Shown: one piece after another, positions 8,865 to 16,217 of the stretch
How the letters are laid out: the number at the start of each line of letters is the position of its first letter
How positions within the stretch are numbered: the stretch's first letter is position 1
Assembly (NCBI GenBank): GCA_016789025.1
Contig: JAEURC010000001.1
Coordinates: 1 to 37,661 of the forward strand
Direction of reading: 5' to 3'
DNA: 37,661 nt
Source of the DNA: Anaerolineales bacterium
GTDB lineage: Bacteria; Chloroflexota; Anaerolineae; Anaerolineales; Villigracilaceae
Notes under the pieces: model-generated
Databases searched by the model: none
Told to the model about the DNA's origin: nothing
Seen by the model: only the letters and a program-made list of their open reading frames with translations
Made by a program: the position numbers and the translations under genes

Positions 8865-10565
8865 ATGATTCGTTCTCCCCTTCAGCGGCTGCAGAAAATC
8901 TTAATCGAACCCCCCGCCGTAATAGAAGATATTGCTCTGCGTCACAAGGCGCGTTTGCTTGGCGCCTTTTTGCTCGGCATGATTTTTGTCTTTCTATGCG
9001 TAGACAGCTATTACCTTTTCACTGTGCCGGGATATACGCCCCCATGGTATGGTTACATTTTTCTTTTCACAGCGTATTTCTTGAATCGTATCGGTTACTT
9101 TCGGATCTCAGCATTTCTAACTGTGAATATGTTTCCTGTAGTCGTATTCCTCTTCAGCGCTACCGGAGACTCGCCTGTGCTTGCATCAGCCATTTATTAT
9201 TTGATTCCCGGTCTGATCCTCGCCGGCATCTTGCTGTCATTTAGGTTGACGGTGCTGTTCGCGTTCTTCGAAATTATTGTTGTTCTATCCATGCCTTTTG
9301 TGGCGCCAAAGTTATTTGCAAGCCCCACCTCGATTGTGGGACCGTTTTCCGCGCTTTGTATTAGCGCTTTGTTGGTTTTAACCTCGATTCGTCACCGCGA
9401 CCATGTGGAAACGGAGCGGCAAGCATTACTGCGGAAAAATGAAGAGCGTTATCGGTTGATCTCGTCAGTCACCTCCGATTATGTGTTTTCCAACATACAA
9501 GGTGAAAATGGCGACATCGTGCTCAACTGGGTGGCGGGAGCGTTCGAGCGAATATCGGGCTATACGGTGCAAGAATTCAACGTGCGCGGCGGGTGGGTGG
9601 CTACAGTATATCCCGACGATCTTGAGAAGGACGCGCGCGATATGGACAAGCTGCGCAGGGGCGAAACAGTTGTCTCGGAATTGCGGACCATTCATAAGGA
9701 CGGTTCGATCCGGTGGGTGCGAAATTATGCCCACCCTGTTTGGGATTCACAACACAATAAACTGATCGGTATTTATGGCGCAGTTCAGGACGTTACTGAA
9801 CAAAAACAAATTCAGCAAGAACGCGAGAACCTGATTAGTGAACTGGAGGCTAAGAATGCCGAGCTGGAACAGTTTGCCTATACGGTTTCGCATGATCTGA
9901 AAGCGCCGCTCATTACCATCAAAGGCTTTCTTAGTTTTCTATTGGAAGATGCTCGTTCGGGTAATGTGGAGCGGCTGGAAGGCGATATTAATCGGATCGG
10001 CAAAGCCACCGATAAGATGCATAAACTGTTGGATGATCTGCTTGAGCTTTCGCGTATTGGTCGGGTGATGAATGATTCGGTTGAAATAGATTTCACCGAC
10101 TTGGTCCTCGTCGCGCGGGATGTCTTGCATGGGCGCTTTGAAGAACAGCGCGTAAAAGTGATTATGACAGCCGCTTTTCCAAAGGTGTATGGGGATCGTC
10201 AGCGTTTGCTGGAAGTTTTGCAAAACCTGTTGGATAATGCCGCAAAATTCATGGGCGAACAACCCCAGCCAATCATTGAAGTGGGGCTGATACATTCGTC
10301 GAACGGTAGATTTGCCACATTTTACATTCGCGATAACGGTATTGGCATCGCGCCACAGTACCAGGAGCGCATCTTTGGTTTGTTCAACCGCCTGAACCCC
10401 AACATTGAAGGGACAGGTGTGGGGCTCGCGCTTGCCAGGCGTATCGTTGAATTTCACGGAGGCAGGATCTGGGTGGAGAGCGAAGTGGGAGTTGGAACGA
10501 CGTTTTATTTCACACTCCCACGGGTCGACCAGGCTACTCCGACGGGCGAAGCGGCTTCGTCTTGA
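8865..10565 (+). CDS. Membrane sensor histidine kinase with one PAS domain
   Basis: A 566-residue sensor kinase. About six membrane spans (30-175) are followed by a PAS_3-like domain with a PAC end (about 190-318; KDGSIRWVRNYAHPVWD, then GAVQDVTEQK). The same linker, ELEAKNAELEQFAYTVSH, leads to HisKA H343 (SHDLKAP), and the HATPase shows NLLDNAAKF, DNGIGIAPQY and GTGVGLALARRI. The catalytic half is strongly similar to the preceding kinase while the membrane part differs, which suggests duplication and a swapped sensor. It starts three bases after the upstream stop, so translational coupling is likely. No cognate regulator is nearby. Confidence 0.93.
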   Translation: MIRSPLQRLQKILIEPPAVIEDIALRHKARLLGAFLLGMIFVFLCVDSYYLFTVPGYTPPWYGYIFLFTAYFLNRIGYFRISAFLTVNMFPVVVFLFSATGDSPVLASAIYYLIPGLILAGILLSFRLTVLFAFFEIIVVLSMPFVAPKLFASPTSIVGPFSALCISALLVLTSIRHRDHVETERQALLRKNEERYRLISSVTSDYVFSNIQGENGDIVLNWVAGAFERISGYTVQEFNVRGGWVATVYPDDLEKDARDMDKLRRGETVVSELRTIHKDGSIRWVRNYAHPVWDSQHNKLIGIYGAVQDVTEQKQIQQERENLISELEAKNAELEQFAYTVSHDLKAPLITIKGFLSFLLEDARSGNVERLEGDINRIGKATDKMHKLLDDLLELSRIGRVMNDSVEIDFTDLVLVARDVLHGRFEEQRVKVIMTAAFPKVYGDRQRLLEVLQNLLDNAAKFMGEQPQPIIEVGLIHSSNGRFATFYIRDNGIGIAPQYQERIFGLFNRLNPNIEGTGVGLALARRIVEFHGGRIWVESEVGVGTTFYFTLPRVDQATPTGEAASS

Positions 10566-10592
10566 TGTGAATGTAGACAATGCCGGGTCGGA

Positions 10593-10623
10593 TTGTATCT
10601 ATTTTCACAAATCAGAGTATAAT
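10593..10623 (+). promoter_or_regulatory. Possible sigma70-type promoter for the 10730 cluster
   Basis: TTGTAT (10593-10598) and TATAAT (10618-10623) are separated by 19 bases, longer than the 17-base optimum. The site lies in the 164-base gap ahead of the isomerase gene, about 107 bases before its start. A small CTTCG/CGAAG hairpin lies between. Confidence 0.35.
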
Positions 10624-10729
10624 CTTTGCGTTCGAGGTGACTGGCGCGCTTCTTCGTTTTGTTCGAAGTTCTGGCGTATGAGCGAAAAGTTTTTCATGTG
10701 AGAAAACAAGTTGCATTTCGGAGCGGCTG

Positions 10730-11971
10730 ATGATCAAACTCAGTTATAGTACCTTTGGGTTGACCAAGCTTGATTTTTTACGCGCCATTGAAGTAGTGGA
10801 TAAAGCGGGCTACCCCGGCGTGGAACTCTCGTTCCACCGCGATCAGTTCAACCCGTTCGACATTACAGATGAATATCTCGACGCGATCAAGCGGAAACTT
10901 GATTCGCTGGAGGTGACGGCGGCTTGCATGTCCACCGCGTCGCACTTTTTCACGCCTCAGCGGCCGCACGAACCGTCGTTGATGACGCCCGATCTGGCGG
11001 GGCGCAAACGCCGCATTGATCTTGTGCGCAGGGGAGTGCATGTCGCCCGCAGGCTGGGCATACCGCTCGTCTCGTTTGGAAGCGGCTTCATCCGTGATGA
11101 GCATGTAAGTAACCCTTCGGTTGATCCGCGTGAGTTGCTGGTAGATAGCGTTCATCAATGTCTTAAATCTCTGCGCGACGACGACAATATCACCCTTTTG
11201 ATCGAGCCAGAACCTGGCATGTACATTGAGACGCTCGAGCAGGGCATGAGCCTCGTAGATGAGATCGGCTCGTCGCGCTTTCAACTGCACCTCGACTTGA
11301 ATCATAACTACTGTTCCGAGATGAATTACCTTGAAACGTTGGGTAAAGCCGCGCCTCATGCAAAGTTTTTGCACGTGTCCGATTCGCAGGAGGGCTACAA
11401 CCTGAAATTGGTGAAGATGCGCGATGACCTCAAGATGGATTTGAACTTTGCCAAGTATCTGGTCTATTTCCCTGAAACGGCGGATTATCTGCTGGTTGAT
11501 CCCGATCATCCGATTTATTTTTACAATGAATCTCCCGGCGCAAAACAAAAAAAGCTTGTCGAATCGATTCTGGGATCGGTGAATGTTAAAACGCCGCCCG
11601 CTTTTGTGGATTACAACAGCCTGTACGCCGGGCAGTCTCCTTTTGAAAGTGAAATCTTCGTCTACCTCATCTCGGTTCCCGGCTTGACGTATGACGTGCT
11701 TGAGCGTGCCCGCCCGATCATCATTTATTTGCGAAGCGCGAAAGATGCAAAGGGTAAACTTCTGATGGATAAAATGGTTGCCAACACATTGACAGGCATT
11801 GTTCACTTTCACGAAATCCCAGGTGAAGGTACGATGGACTTCACCGCGACGTTCAAGACCCTGAAAGAGAATGGTTTCTCCGGCTATGCCTCCGTGGAGT
11901 TGTACCATCATGTGGCTTCGTGGGAAAAAGCCCTCGCGGATAGTTACAGGCATTTGTCTCGGTTTGTGTAG
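10730..11971 (+). CDS. TIM-barrel sugar isomerase/epimerase with large insertion
   Basis: A 413-residue protein of the xylose-isomerase-like TIM barrel superfamily (AP endonuclease 2 fold), about 140 residues longer than usual. Barrel landmarks are the N-terminal SYSTFG, EPEPG (E159), DLNHN (D189), HVSD (H215) and the end motif HFHEIPGEGTMDF with VELYHH (E390). E159, D189, H215 and E390 are the probable divalent-metal ligands. Between H215 and HFHEIPGEG sits an inserted stretch of about 135 residues (222-357) that I do not recognise. It leads a plus-strand run with LuxS, a sugar-phosphate cyclase, UbiG-like and UbiA genes, so an isomerisation or epimerisation in cyclitol formation is a fair inference; EboE of ebo clusters is an analogous TIM-barrel partner. 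A GGAG site is upstream. The substrate is unknown. Confidence 0.82.
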   Translation: MIKLSYSTFGLTKLDFLRAIEVVDKAGYPGVELSFHRDQFNPFDITDEYLDAIKRKLDSLEVTAACMSTASHFFTPQRPHEPSLMTPDLAGRKRRIDLVRRGVHVARRLGIPLVSFGSGFIRDEHVSNPSVDPRELLVDSVHQCLKSLRDDDNITLLIEPEPGMYIETLEQGMSLVDEIGSSRFQLHLDLNHNYCSEMNYLETLGKAAPHAKFLHVSDSQEGYNLKLVKMRDDLKMDLNFAKYLVYFPETADYLLVDPDHPIYFYNESPGAKQKKLVESILGSVNVKTPPAFVDYNSLYAGQSPFESEIFVYLISVPGLTYDVLERARPIIIYLRSAKDAKGKLLMDKMVANTLTGIVHFHEIPGEGTMDFTATFKTLKENGFSGYASVELYHHVASWEKALADSYRHLSRFV

Positions 11972-12006
11972 TTCGGCAAAAATTATTTTGCCATCTGGAG
12001 AATTTC

Positions 12007-12486
12007 ATGATCAACCTCGAACAACTTGGCTGGAAGACAGCCACCATCGGCGAGCTCGACCATCGAAACCTAAAAGCCCCGCACGTCAAATTGCGTTCCG
12101 CCAAGCCGGGCGCGGCTGGCGATGTGGTTTATTCGGTGGATTTGCGGATCAACCTGCCGAATTCCACCTTCCTCACATCTACTGAAATGCATTCCTTTGA
12201 GCATTTCCTGTTGTGGGGATTCCAAAAGTACATGCCGCAGAATTTCATCTCCATCGGCTTGATGGGATGCCAGACCGGCTTCTATCTAGTGTTGCTGAAT
12301 GAGGGACGCTCCGAAGCCGTTATGGATGTGTACGAAAAAATCTTGCGCGATATATTGGTTGCCAGTGAAGTCCCTTATGCCAATATCGAACAGTGCGGCA
12401 ACTACAAGAATCACAGCCTCGAGATGGCGCAGGCTCTCGCTCGCCGTGTGCTGGCTGGCAAAGTAAACTGGCGGCAGATCGTTTAG
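12007..12486 (+). CDS. luxS: LuxS-family S-ribosylhomocysteine lyase
   Basis: A 159-residue LuxS-family protein. LuxS cleaves S-ribosylhomocysteine to homocysteine and DPD, the AI-2 precursor. The metal and catalytic residues are all visible: HSFEH (H62, E65, H66), the nucleophile C88 in GCQTGFY and the third metal ligand C130 in CGNYKNHSL. The N-terminus LDHRNLKAPHVKL also fits. Length is normal. It begins 35 bases after the isomerase gene with GGAG upstream, inside a cluster with a sugar-phosphate cyclase and two prenyltransferases. That is an odd place for LuxS, and AhcY, the alternative SAH-degrading route, is encoded at 25663. It could recycle SAH from the local methyltransferases or have taken on another sugar-thioether substrate. 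No Pfs nucleosidase gene is in the window. Confidence 0.88.
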   Translation: MINLEQLGWKTATIGELDHRNLKAPHVKLRSAKPGAAGDVVYSVDLRINLPNSTFLTSTEMHSFEHFLLWGFQKYMPQNFISIGLMGCQTGFYLVLLNEGRSEAVMDVYEKILRDILVASEVPYANIEQCGNYKNHSLEMAQALARRVLAGKVNWRQIV

Positions 12487-12504
12487 AGGTGTCGCGTCAC
12501 GCAT

Positions 12505-12528
12505 AGTCGGCGATCTGCAACGCCGACT
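12505..12528 (+). terminator. Hairpin between luxS and the cyclase gene
   Basis: AGTCGGCG (12505-12512) and CGCCGACT (12521-12528) form a perfect 8-bp stem with an 8-base loop, followed by GATTTTGG. The T-run is short, so it may be a leaky terminator or attenuator that lowers expression of the genes after luxS. Confidence 0.4.
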
Positions 12529-12556
12529 GATTTTGGATATATTGGCAAAGAAAAGA

Positions 12557-13684
12557 ATGAGCACACGCAAAATCACATATCAATACACAATCGAATATGA
12601 GGTCGTTAGCACATCGAACCTGTTCCACCCGCAGAACTGGGCATTGCTCTCGGTCGGCAAGATCGAAGATGCGCGTCGCTTTGTGGTGGTGGACGCCAGA
12701 GTGGAAAAACATCACGGCGCCGCCATCCGCGCCTACTTTGAGCATCATCATGTGGATGCGCGCTTTGCCGTGTTCCCTGGCGGCGAGGAAAACAAGACAC
12801 TCGATCACTACCTTGCTCTTGCGCACGAACTTGATCTCTTTCCTATCCATCGCCGCGACGAGCCGATCATTGCCATCGGCGGCGGCGTGTTGACCGATCT
12901 TGTGGGATTCGTCGCGGCGAGTCATCGTCGCGGTGTGCCGTATATCAAAGTGCCGACCACATTGATGGGCTATGTGGACGCGTCCATCGGTATTAAGACT
13001 GGCTTCAACTTCAACGGCAACAAGAATCGACTCGGCGCGTTCCATGCTCCGCAAACTGTCCTGCTCGACAAAACGCTTCTCAAAACTCTGCCGCGCCGTC
13101 ACATTCTCAACGGCGTGTGCGAGATCATCAAACTTGCCGTCGTCTGCGACGCCGAATTGTTCAATTTGCTTGAAGCGCATGGCGCGCGCTGCGTGGTGTC
13201 GCATTTTCAGGATGGAGAAAGCGACGCCATACTCGACCGTGCCATCACTGGCATGATCAAAGAACTCGAGCCGAATCTCCTCGAGACCGAACTTGCCCGC
13301 AAAGTGGATTTCGGTCACACCTTTAGTTACGGACTTGAAACGCGGCACGAGGCGAATCTCCTTCACGGAGAAGCGGTCTTGCTCGACATTCTCCTCTCGG
13401 CGTTGATCGCGCGCGGGCGAGGCTTGTTGACGGATGATGAAACGAGACGTATCTTTCGCCTGACGCACGAAATGGGCTTCGCTCTTAGCGCTCCTGTACT
13501 TGACCCCAGCCTGCTCTGGTCCTCGTTGATCGAACGCACCTACCATCGTAATGGATTACAACGTGTTCCGATGCCGCGCGGTATCGGCGGTTGTATTTTT
13601 CTCAACGATATTCATCAGGCTGAGATCGAATCTGCTGTAAAAATTTTGGAAGAATGGATGACCAAAGAATATGAAATCCTTTGA
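12557..13684 (+). CDS. Sedoheptulose-7-phosphate cyclase-like (DHQ synthase superfamily)
   Basis: A 375-residue sugar-phosphate cyclase using NAD and a divalent metal. It has IGGGVLTDLVGF (107-118), PTTLMGYVDASIGIKTG (133-149), NKNRLGAFHAP (155-165) and metal ligands E189, H254 (DFGHTFSYG) and H270 (LLHGEAV). Genuine 3-dehydroquinate synthases have VDSSVGGKTGVN; the IGIKTG and KNRLG forms here are those of 2-epi-5-epi-valiolone synthases and EboD. The likely reaction is therefore closure of sedoheptulose 7-phosphate to a C7 cyclitol, although the exact product cannot be read from sequence. The ATG at 12557 is preferred over a TTG at 12533 because of the purine-rich AAAGAAAAG ahead of it. Its end overlaps the next gene by 14 bases, which implies coupling. 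Confidence 0.87.
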   Translation: MSTRKITYQYTIEYEVVSTSNLFHPQNWALLSVGKIEDARRFVVVDARVEKHHGAAIRAYFEHHHVDARFAVFPGGEENKTLDHYLALAHELDLFPIHRRDEPIIAIGGGVLTDLVGFVAASHRRGVPYIKVPTTLMGYVDASIGIKTGFNFNGNKNRLGAFHAPQTVLLDKTLLKTLPRRHILNGVCEIIKLAVVCDAELFNLLEAHGARCVVSHFQDGESDAILDRAITGMIKELEPNLLETELARKVDFGHTFSYGLETRHEANLLHGEAVLLDILLSALIARGRGLLTDDETRRIFRLTHEMGFALSAPVLDPSLLWSSLIERTYHRNGLQRVPMPRGIGGCIFLNDIHQAEIESAVKILEEWMTKEYEIL

Positions 13685-14387
13685 AAATGTTCATAAACGA
13701 GAGATTGATCGGTTCGACAACTTCTCAAATATCTGGTGGGACTTGAAAGGCGAGATGGGCACCCTGCACATCATCAATCCACTGCGAACGAAGTTCATCA
13801 TGGAGCAACTTCCTGCGAACCCGAAAATTCTCGACGTGGGATGCGGAGGGGGAATCCTCTCTGAGGCGTTGGCGAAGGCTGGGGCGCGGGTAACAGGCTT
13901 GGACTTGTCCGAAGCGTCTGTTGAGGTGGCGAAACGCCATGCGCAGAGTCAGAATCTCCAAATCGATTATCGCTACGAAAGCGTCCAGAATGTGGCGGAT
14001 CAAGAGGCGGGAACGTTCGATGCCGTCGCCTGTATGGAAATGCTCGAGCACGTGCCCGAGCCGGGCAAAGTGGTGGCGGCCTGCGCGAAGGCGCTCAAAC
14101 CCGGCGGACAGGCATTCTTCTCCACCATCAATCGCACGCCCAAAGCGTTTCTGTTTGCCATCGTCATGGGCGAATATGTTTTGCGTTTGTTGGCGCGCGG
14201 CACACATACGTATTCGATGTTGATTCGCCCGAGCGAACTCAAACAGTGGAACCGCGAGTCGGGGCTTGACTTTGTGCGCCTCGCCAGCCTGATGTACAAT
14301 CCCATCACGCGCGGCTGGAAGGTCGCGCCGAATAAAGAAGACGTGAATTATATGGCGCATTTTATTAAGGATAAAAACGCAAAATAA
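13671..14387 (+). CDS. UbiG-like SAM-dependent O-methyltransferase
   Basis: A 238-residue class I methyltransferase very close in pattern to UbiG, the enzyme that O-methylates polyprenyl catechols in ubiquinone synthesis. The UbiG N-terminus is clear: EIDRFDNFSNIWWD, then LHIINPLR. The SAM motif is LDVGCGGG (54-61), followed by LDLSEASVEVAKRHA and EHVPEP. Ubiquinone is not expected in Chloroflexota, so the substrate is probably another prenylated, hydroxylated ring. The gene overlaps the cyclase by 14 bases and is followed 29 bases later by a UbiA prenyltransferase. This links ring formation, prenylation and methylation. The family is sure; the substrate is inferred from neighbours. Confidence 0.9.
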   Translation: MKSFENVHKREIDRFDNFSNIWWDLKGEMGTLHIINPLRTKFIMEQLPANPKILDVGCGGGILSEALAKAGARVTGLDLSEASVEVAKRHAQSQNLQIDYRYESVQNVADQEAGTFDAVACMEMLEHVPEPGKVVAACAKALKPGGQAFFSTINRTPKAFLFAIVMGEYVLRLLARGTHTYSMLIRPSELKQWNRESGLDFVRLASLMYNPITRGWKVAPNKEDVNYMAHFIKDKNAK

Positions 14388-14416
14388 ATTTTGCGATACT
14401 CTTTCGGAGATTATCA

Positions 14417-15313
14417 ATGAAACGATTCTTTGCGCTTTCGAGAACGACTCACGGAGTTTTAGACCTTGCCATGCCGGGCTTTGTCGCCTTGTTGTGGTTG
14501 GGCGAATTCCCCCCGGTGTTGACGATTGCCCTTTCGATCTTCACCGCCTTTGCGGCTTATACCGCGATCTATGCGCTCAACGACCTCGTTGGCATTGCTG
14601 TGGATAAGGAAAAATTCGCAGGCGGAATTAACGCTGGCTATTCGGTGGAGGCTTCAAACCTGCGCTATCCTCTTGCGCAAAACGCCCTCAGCATTCGCAA
14701 TGGCGCGCTTTGGTTCGCGGGTTGGTTTATCGCCGCGATGATCGGGGCGTATGTCCTCAATCCTTTTATCGTCGTTATTCTCGCCTCCGCCGCGATTCTC
14801 GAAGTGTTCTATGTGATACTACTCAAGGTCACGTACCTGCGTACCTTCGTCAGCGGACTCGTCAAATCAAGCGGACCCGTCGCCGCCATCTTTGTGGTTG
14901 ACCCGAACCCGGATCTCCCGAAAGTATTGCTCGTCTTTGTTTGGATCTTCGTGTGGGAAATCGGGGGGCAGAACATCCCTGCAGATTGGAACGATACAGC
15001 GGAAGATAAACGAGTCAACGCCAAAACCATCCCGCTCCAATTTGGAACGCAGACAGCCGGCGTTATCGTCTTGCTTGCCCTCGCTCTTACCGTGACGTTC
15101 AGCCTGTTCCTGCCGCGCGTCTCGCCGCTGACCCTTGGCTTGCCCTATCTCGCCGCATCCGCACTCGCCGGCTTGATTCTGCTCCTCAAACCCGGCTTCG
15201 ATCTCTTCCGTCAACAGGCCGAGGGGCGCATGGCGGCGATGTTATTTGATCGCGCTAGTTTTTACCCCATGGCTCAACTGGCGATCATCACAGCCTTTGT
15301 GATCTTCTTGTAA
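14417..15313 (+). CDS. UbiA-family prenyltransferase
   Basis: A 298-residue membrane prenyltransferase with about nine spans. The first Asp motif reads NDLVGIAVD (55-63), where Gly59 stands at the position usually held by the second Asp. The second motif is DWNDTAEDKRVNAKT, which keeps the Asp pattern that binds prenyl diphosphate through Mg. The remainder (YALN, SSGPVAAIFVV) is ordinary for UbiA proteins. GGAG lies eight bases before the ATG. It is the last plus-strand gene of the tight cyclase-UbiG run and corresponds in role to EboC of ebo clusters. Its acceptor is probably the cyclitol or derived ring. Activity with the altered first motif is uncertain. Confidence 0.88.
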   Translation: MKRFFALSRTTHGVLDLAMPGFVALLWLGEFPPVLTIALSIFTAFAAYTAIYALNDLVGIAVDKEKFAGGINAGYSVEASNLRYPLAQNALSIRNGALWFAGWFIAAMIGAYVLNPFIVVILASAAILEVFYVILLKVTYLRTFVSGLVKSSGPVAAIFVVDPNPDLPKVLLVFVWIFVWEIGGQNIPADWNDTAEDKRVNAKTIPLQFGTQTAGVIVLLALALTVTFSLFLPRVSPLTLGLPYLAASALAGLILLLKPGFDLFRQQAEGRMAAMLFDRASFYPMAQLAIITAFVIFL

Positions 15314-15319
15314 GCCGAT

Positions 15320-15961
15320 TCATTTCACGCCCTTCAAAAAAGCCAGATCGCCGAAAAACGTCAAAAAGTGACCGACGACTTCGGTCTTCAACCCGGGCGC
15401 GCCGAAAATTTCTGGAAGTTTCCCGTCAATATTATCGTTGGCTTCCTCGAACCCGTGCAGGAAAGGACCGATCAATTTTCCATACCATGTGTGCGGCTTG
15501 CCGAAGTCAATGATGTGCAACTCGCCGCCCGGTTTCAACACGCGGAACACTTCGCTGGCGGTCGTGATTTTCTCTGGCGTCTTCAAGTGGTGAATCATGA
15601 TGCTCGACATCACGCGGTCAAACGACGCATCGGGGTAAGGGAGTTTGTTGGTGAATCCCACGTCGAATTTTACATGCGCCTTCCGCTGACCGGACTTATA
15701 CCGAGCCACTTTCAGCATGTCGGGGTCGGCGTCGAGGCCTGTCACTTCCGCGCTGGGCTGCGCCTGCTTCGTCATGATCGCCAATGTCCCTGTGCCGCAG
15801 CCGAGGTCTAACACGGTTTGCCCGGGCTGAATATTCGCCTGTTGGATCAACAAGGATTTGTATCGCACATCCCGCACGATAAACTTTTGGATGAAGTCAA
15901 AAAACGGCGTGAGGAAGCGATAACTCAATGCGGGGATGTATTCTTCATTGGTGTGAGACAT
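15320..15961 (-). CDS. UbiE-like class I SAM methyltransferase
   Basis: A 213-residue methyltransferase on the minus strand. The SAM site LDLGCGTGTLAI (51-62) is followed by EVTGLDADPDMLKVA, then LPYPDASFDRVMSSIMIHHL and RVLKPGGELHIIDFGKP. This layout resembles UbiE/MenG quinone C-methyltransferases, though it is shorter and its N-terminus (YRFLTPFFDFIQKF) recalls phospholipid and UbiE types. It ends six bases from the convergent UbiA gene and faces away from a second prenyltransferase. It may therefore modify the same lipid, or be an unrelated neighbour. No substrate can be assigned. Confidence 0.85.
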   Translation of the reverse strand: MSHTNEEYIPALSYRFLTPFFDFIQKFIVRDVRYKSLLIQQANIQPGQTVLDLGCGTGTLAIMTKQAQPSAEVTGLDADPDMLKVARYKSGQRKAHVKFDVGFTNKLPYPDASFDRVMSSIMIHHLKTPEKITTASEVFRVLKPGGELHIIDFGKPHTWYGKLIGPFLHGFEEANDNIDGKLPEIFGAPGLKTEVVGHFLTFFGDLAFLKGVK

Positions 15962-15994
15962 GAATAACTCCAGAATTATTTTGATGGGGGCGAA

Positions 15995-16025
15995 TTGTAA
16001 CCGATTGCCCAGTCGAGTGTATAAT
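15995..16025 (+). promoter_or_regulatory. Possible promoter in the divergent gap before the second UbiA gene
   Basis: TTGTAA (15995-16000) and TATAAT (16020-16025) are 19 bases apart. The TATAAT context GTGTATAATTTTTG resembles the one ahead of the isomerase gene. It would drive the 16218 prenyltransferase through the repeat element at 16075-16192. Confidence 0.35.
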
Positions 16026-16074
16026 TTTTGAAATTACTCGGCGGTTTTGACCACTTGCGCTTAACCGGCTGTAT

Positions 16075-16192
16075 AACTCACCTACGCAGTAAAGGCTAAC
16101 GCGGCTGCCGTAATGCGACATTTATGTCGCCCTTGCCCAAGAACCGCCTGAAAAGCGTCTCGTGTTACGGTTATCGCTGCGTAACATGAGTG
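16075..16192. repeat. Dispersed element with TGCGTAA-type inverted ends (copy B)
   Basis: AACTCACCTACGCA (16075-16088) and TGCGTAACATGAGTG (16178-16192) are imperfect inverted ends related to those at 5642-5750. Inside is a perfect 7-bp hairpin, GCGACAT-TT-ATGTCGC (16115-16130). There is no coding potential. The element fills most of the 256-base divergent gap. Confidence 0.5.
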
Positions 16193-16217
16193 AATAACTT
16201 GAACAGGAGAGAACATT

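Noticed and set aside
10778..11953. Long open frame on the minus strand (391 codons)
   Set aside because: Antisense to the TIM-barrel gene, with no recognisable motif, while the plus strand has clear barrel motifs. Such long antisense frames are common here because of codon bias.
12497..13546. Long minus-strand frame of 349 codons
   Set aside because: Lies opposite the sugar-phosphate cyclase with its complete metal-ligand set; no homology or ribosome site.
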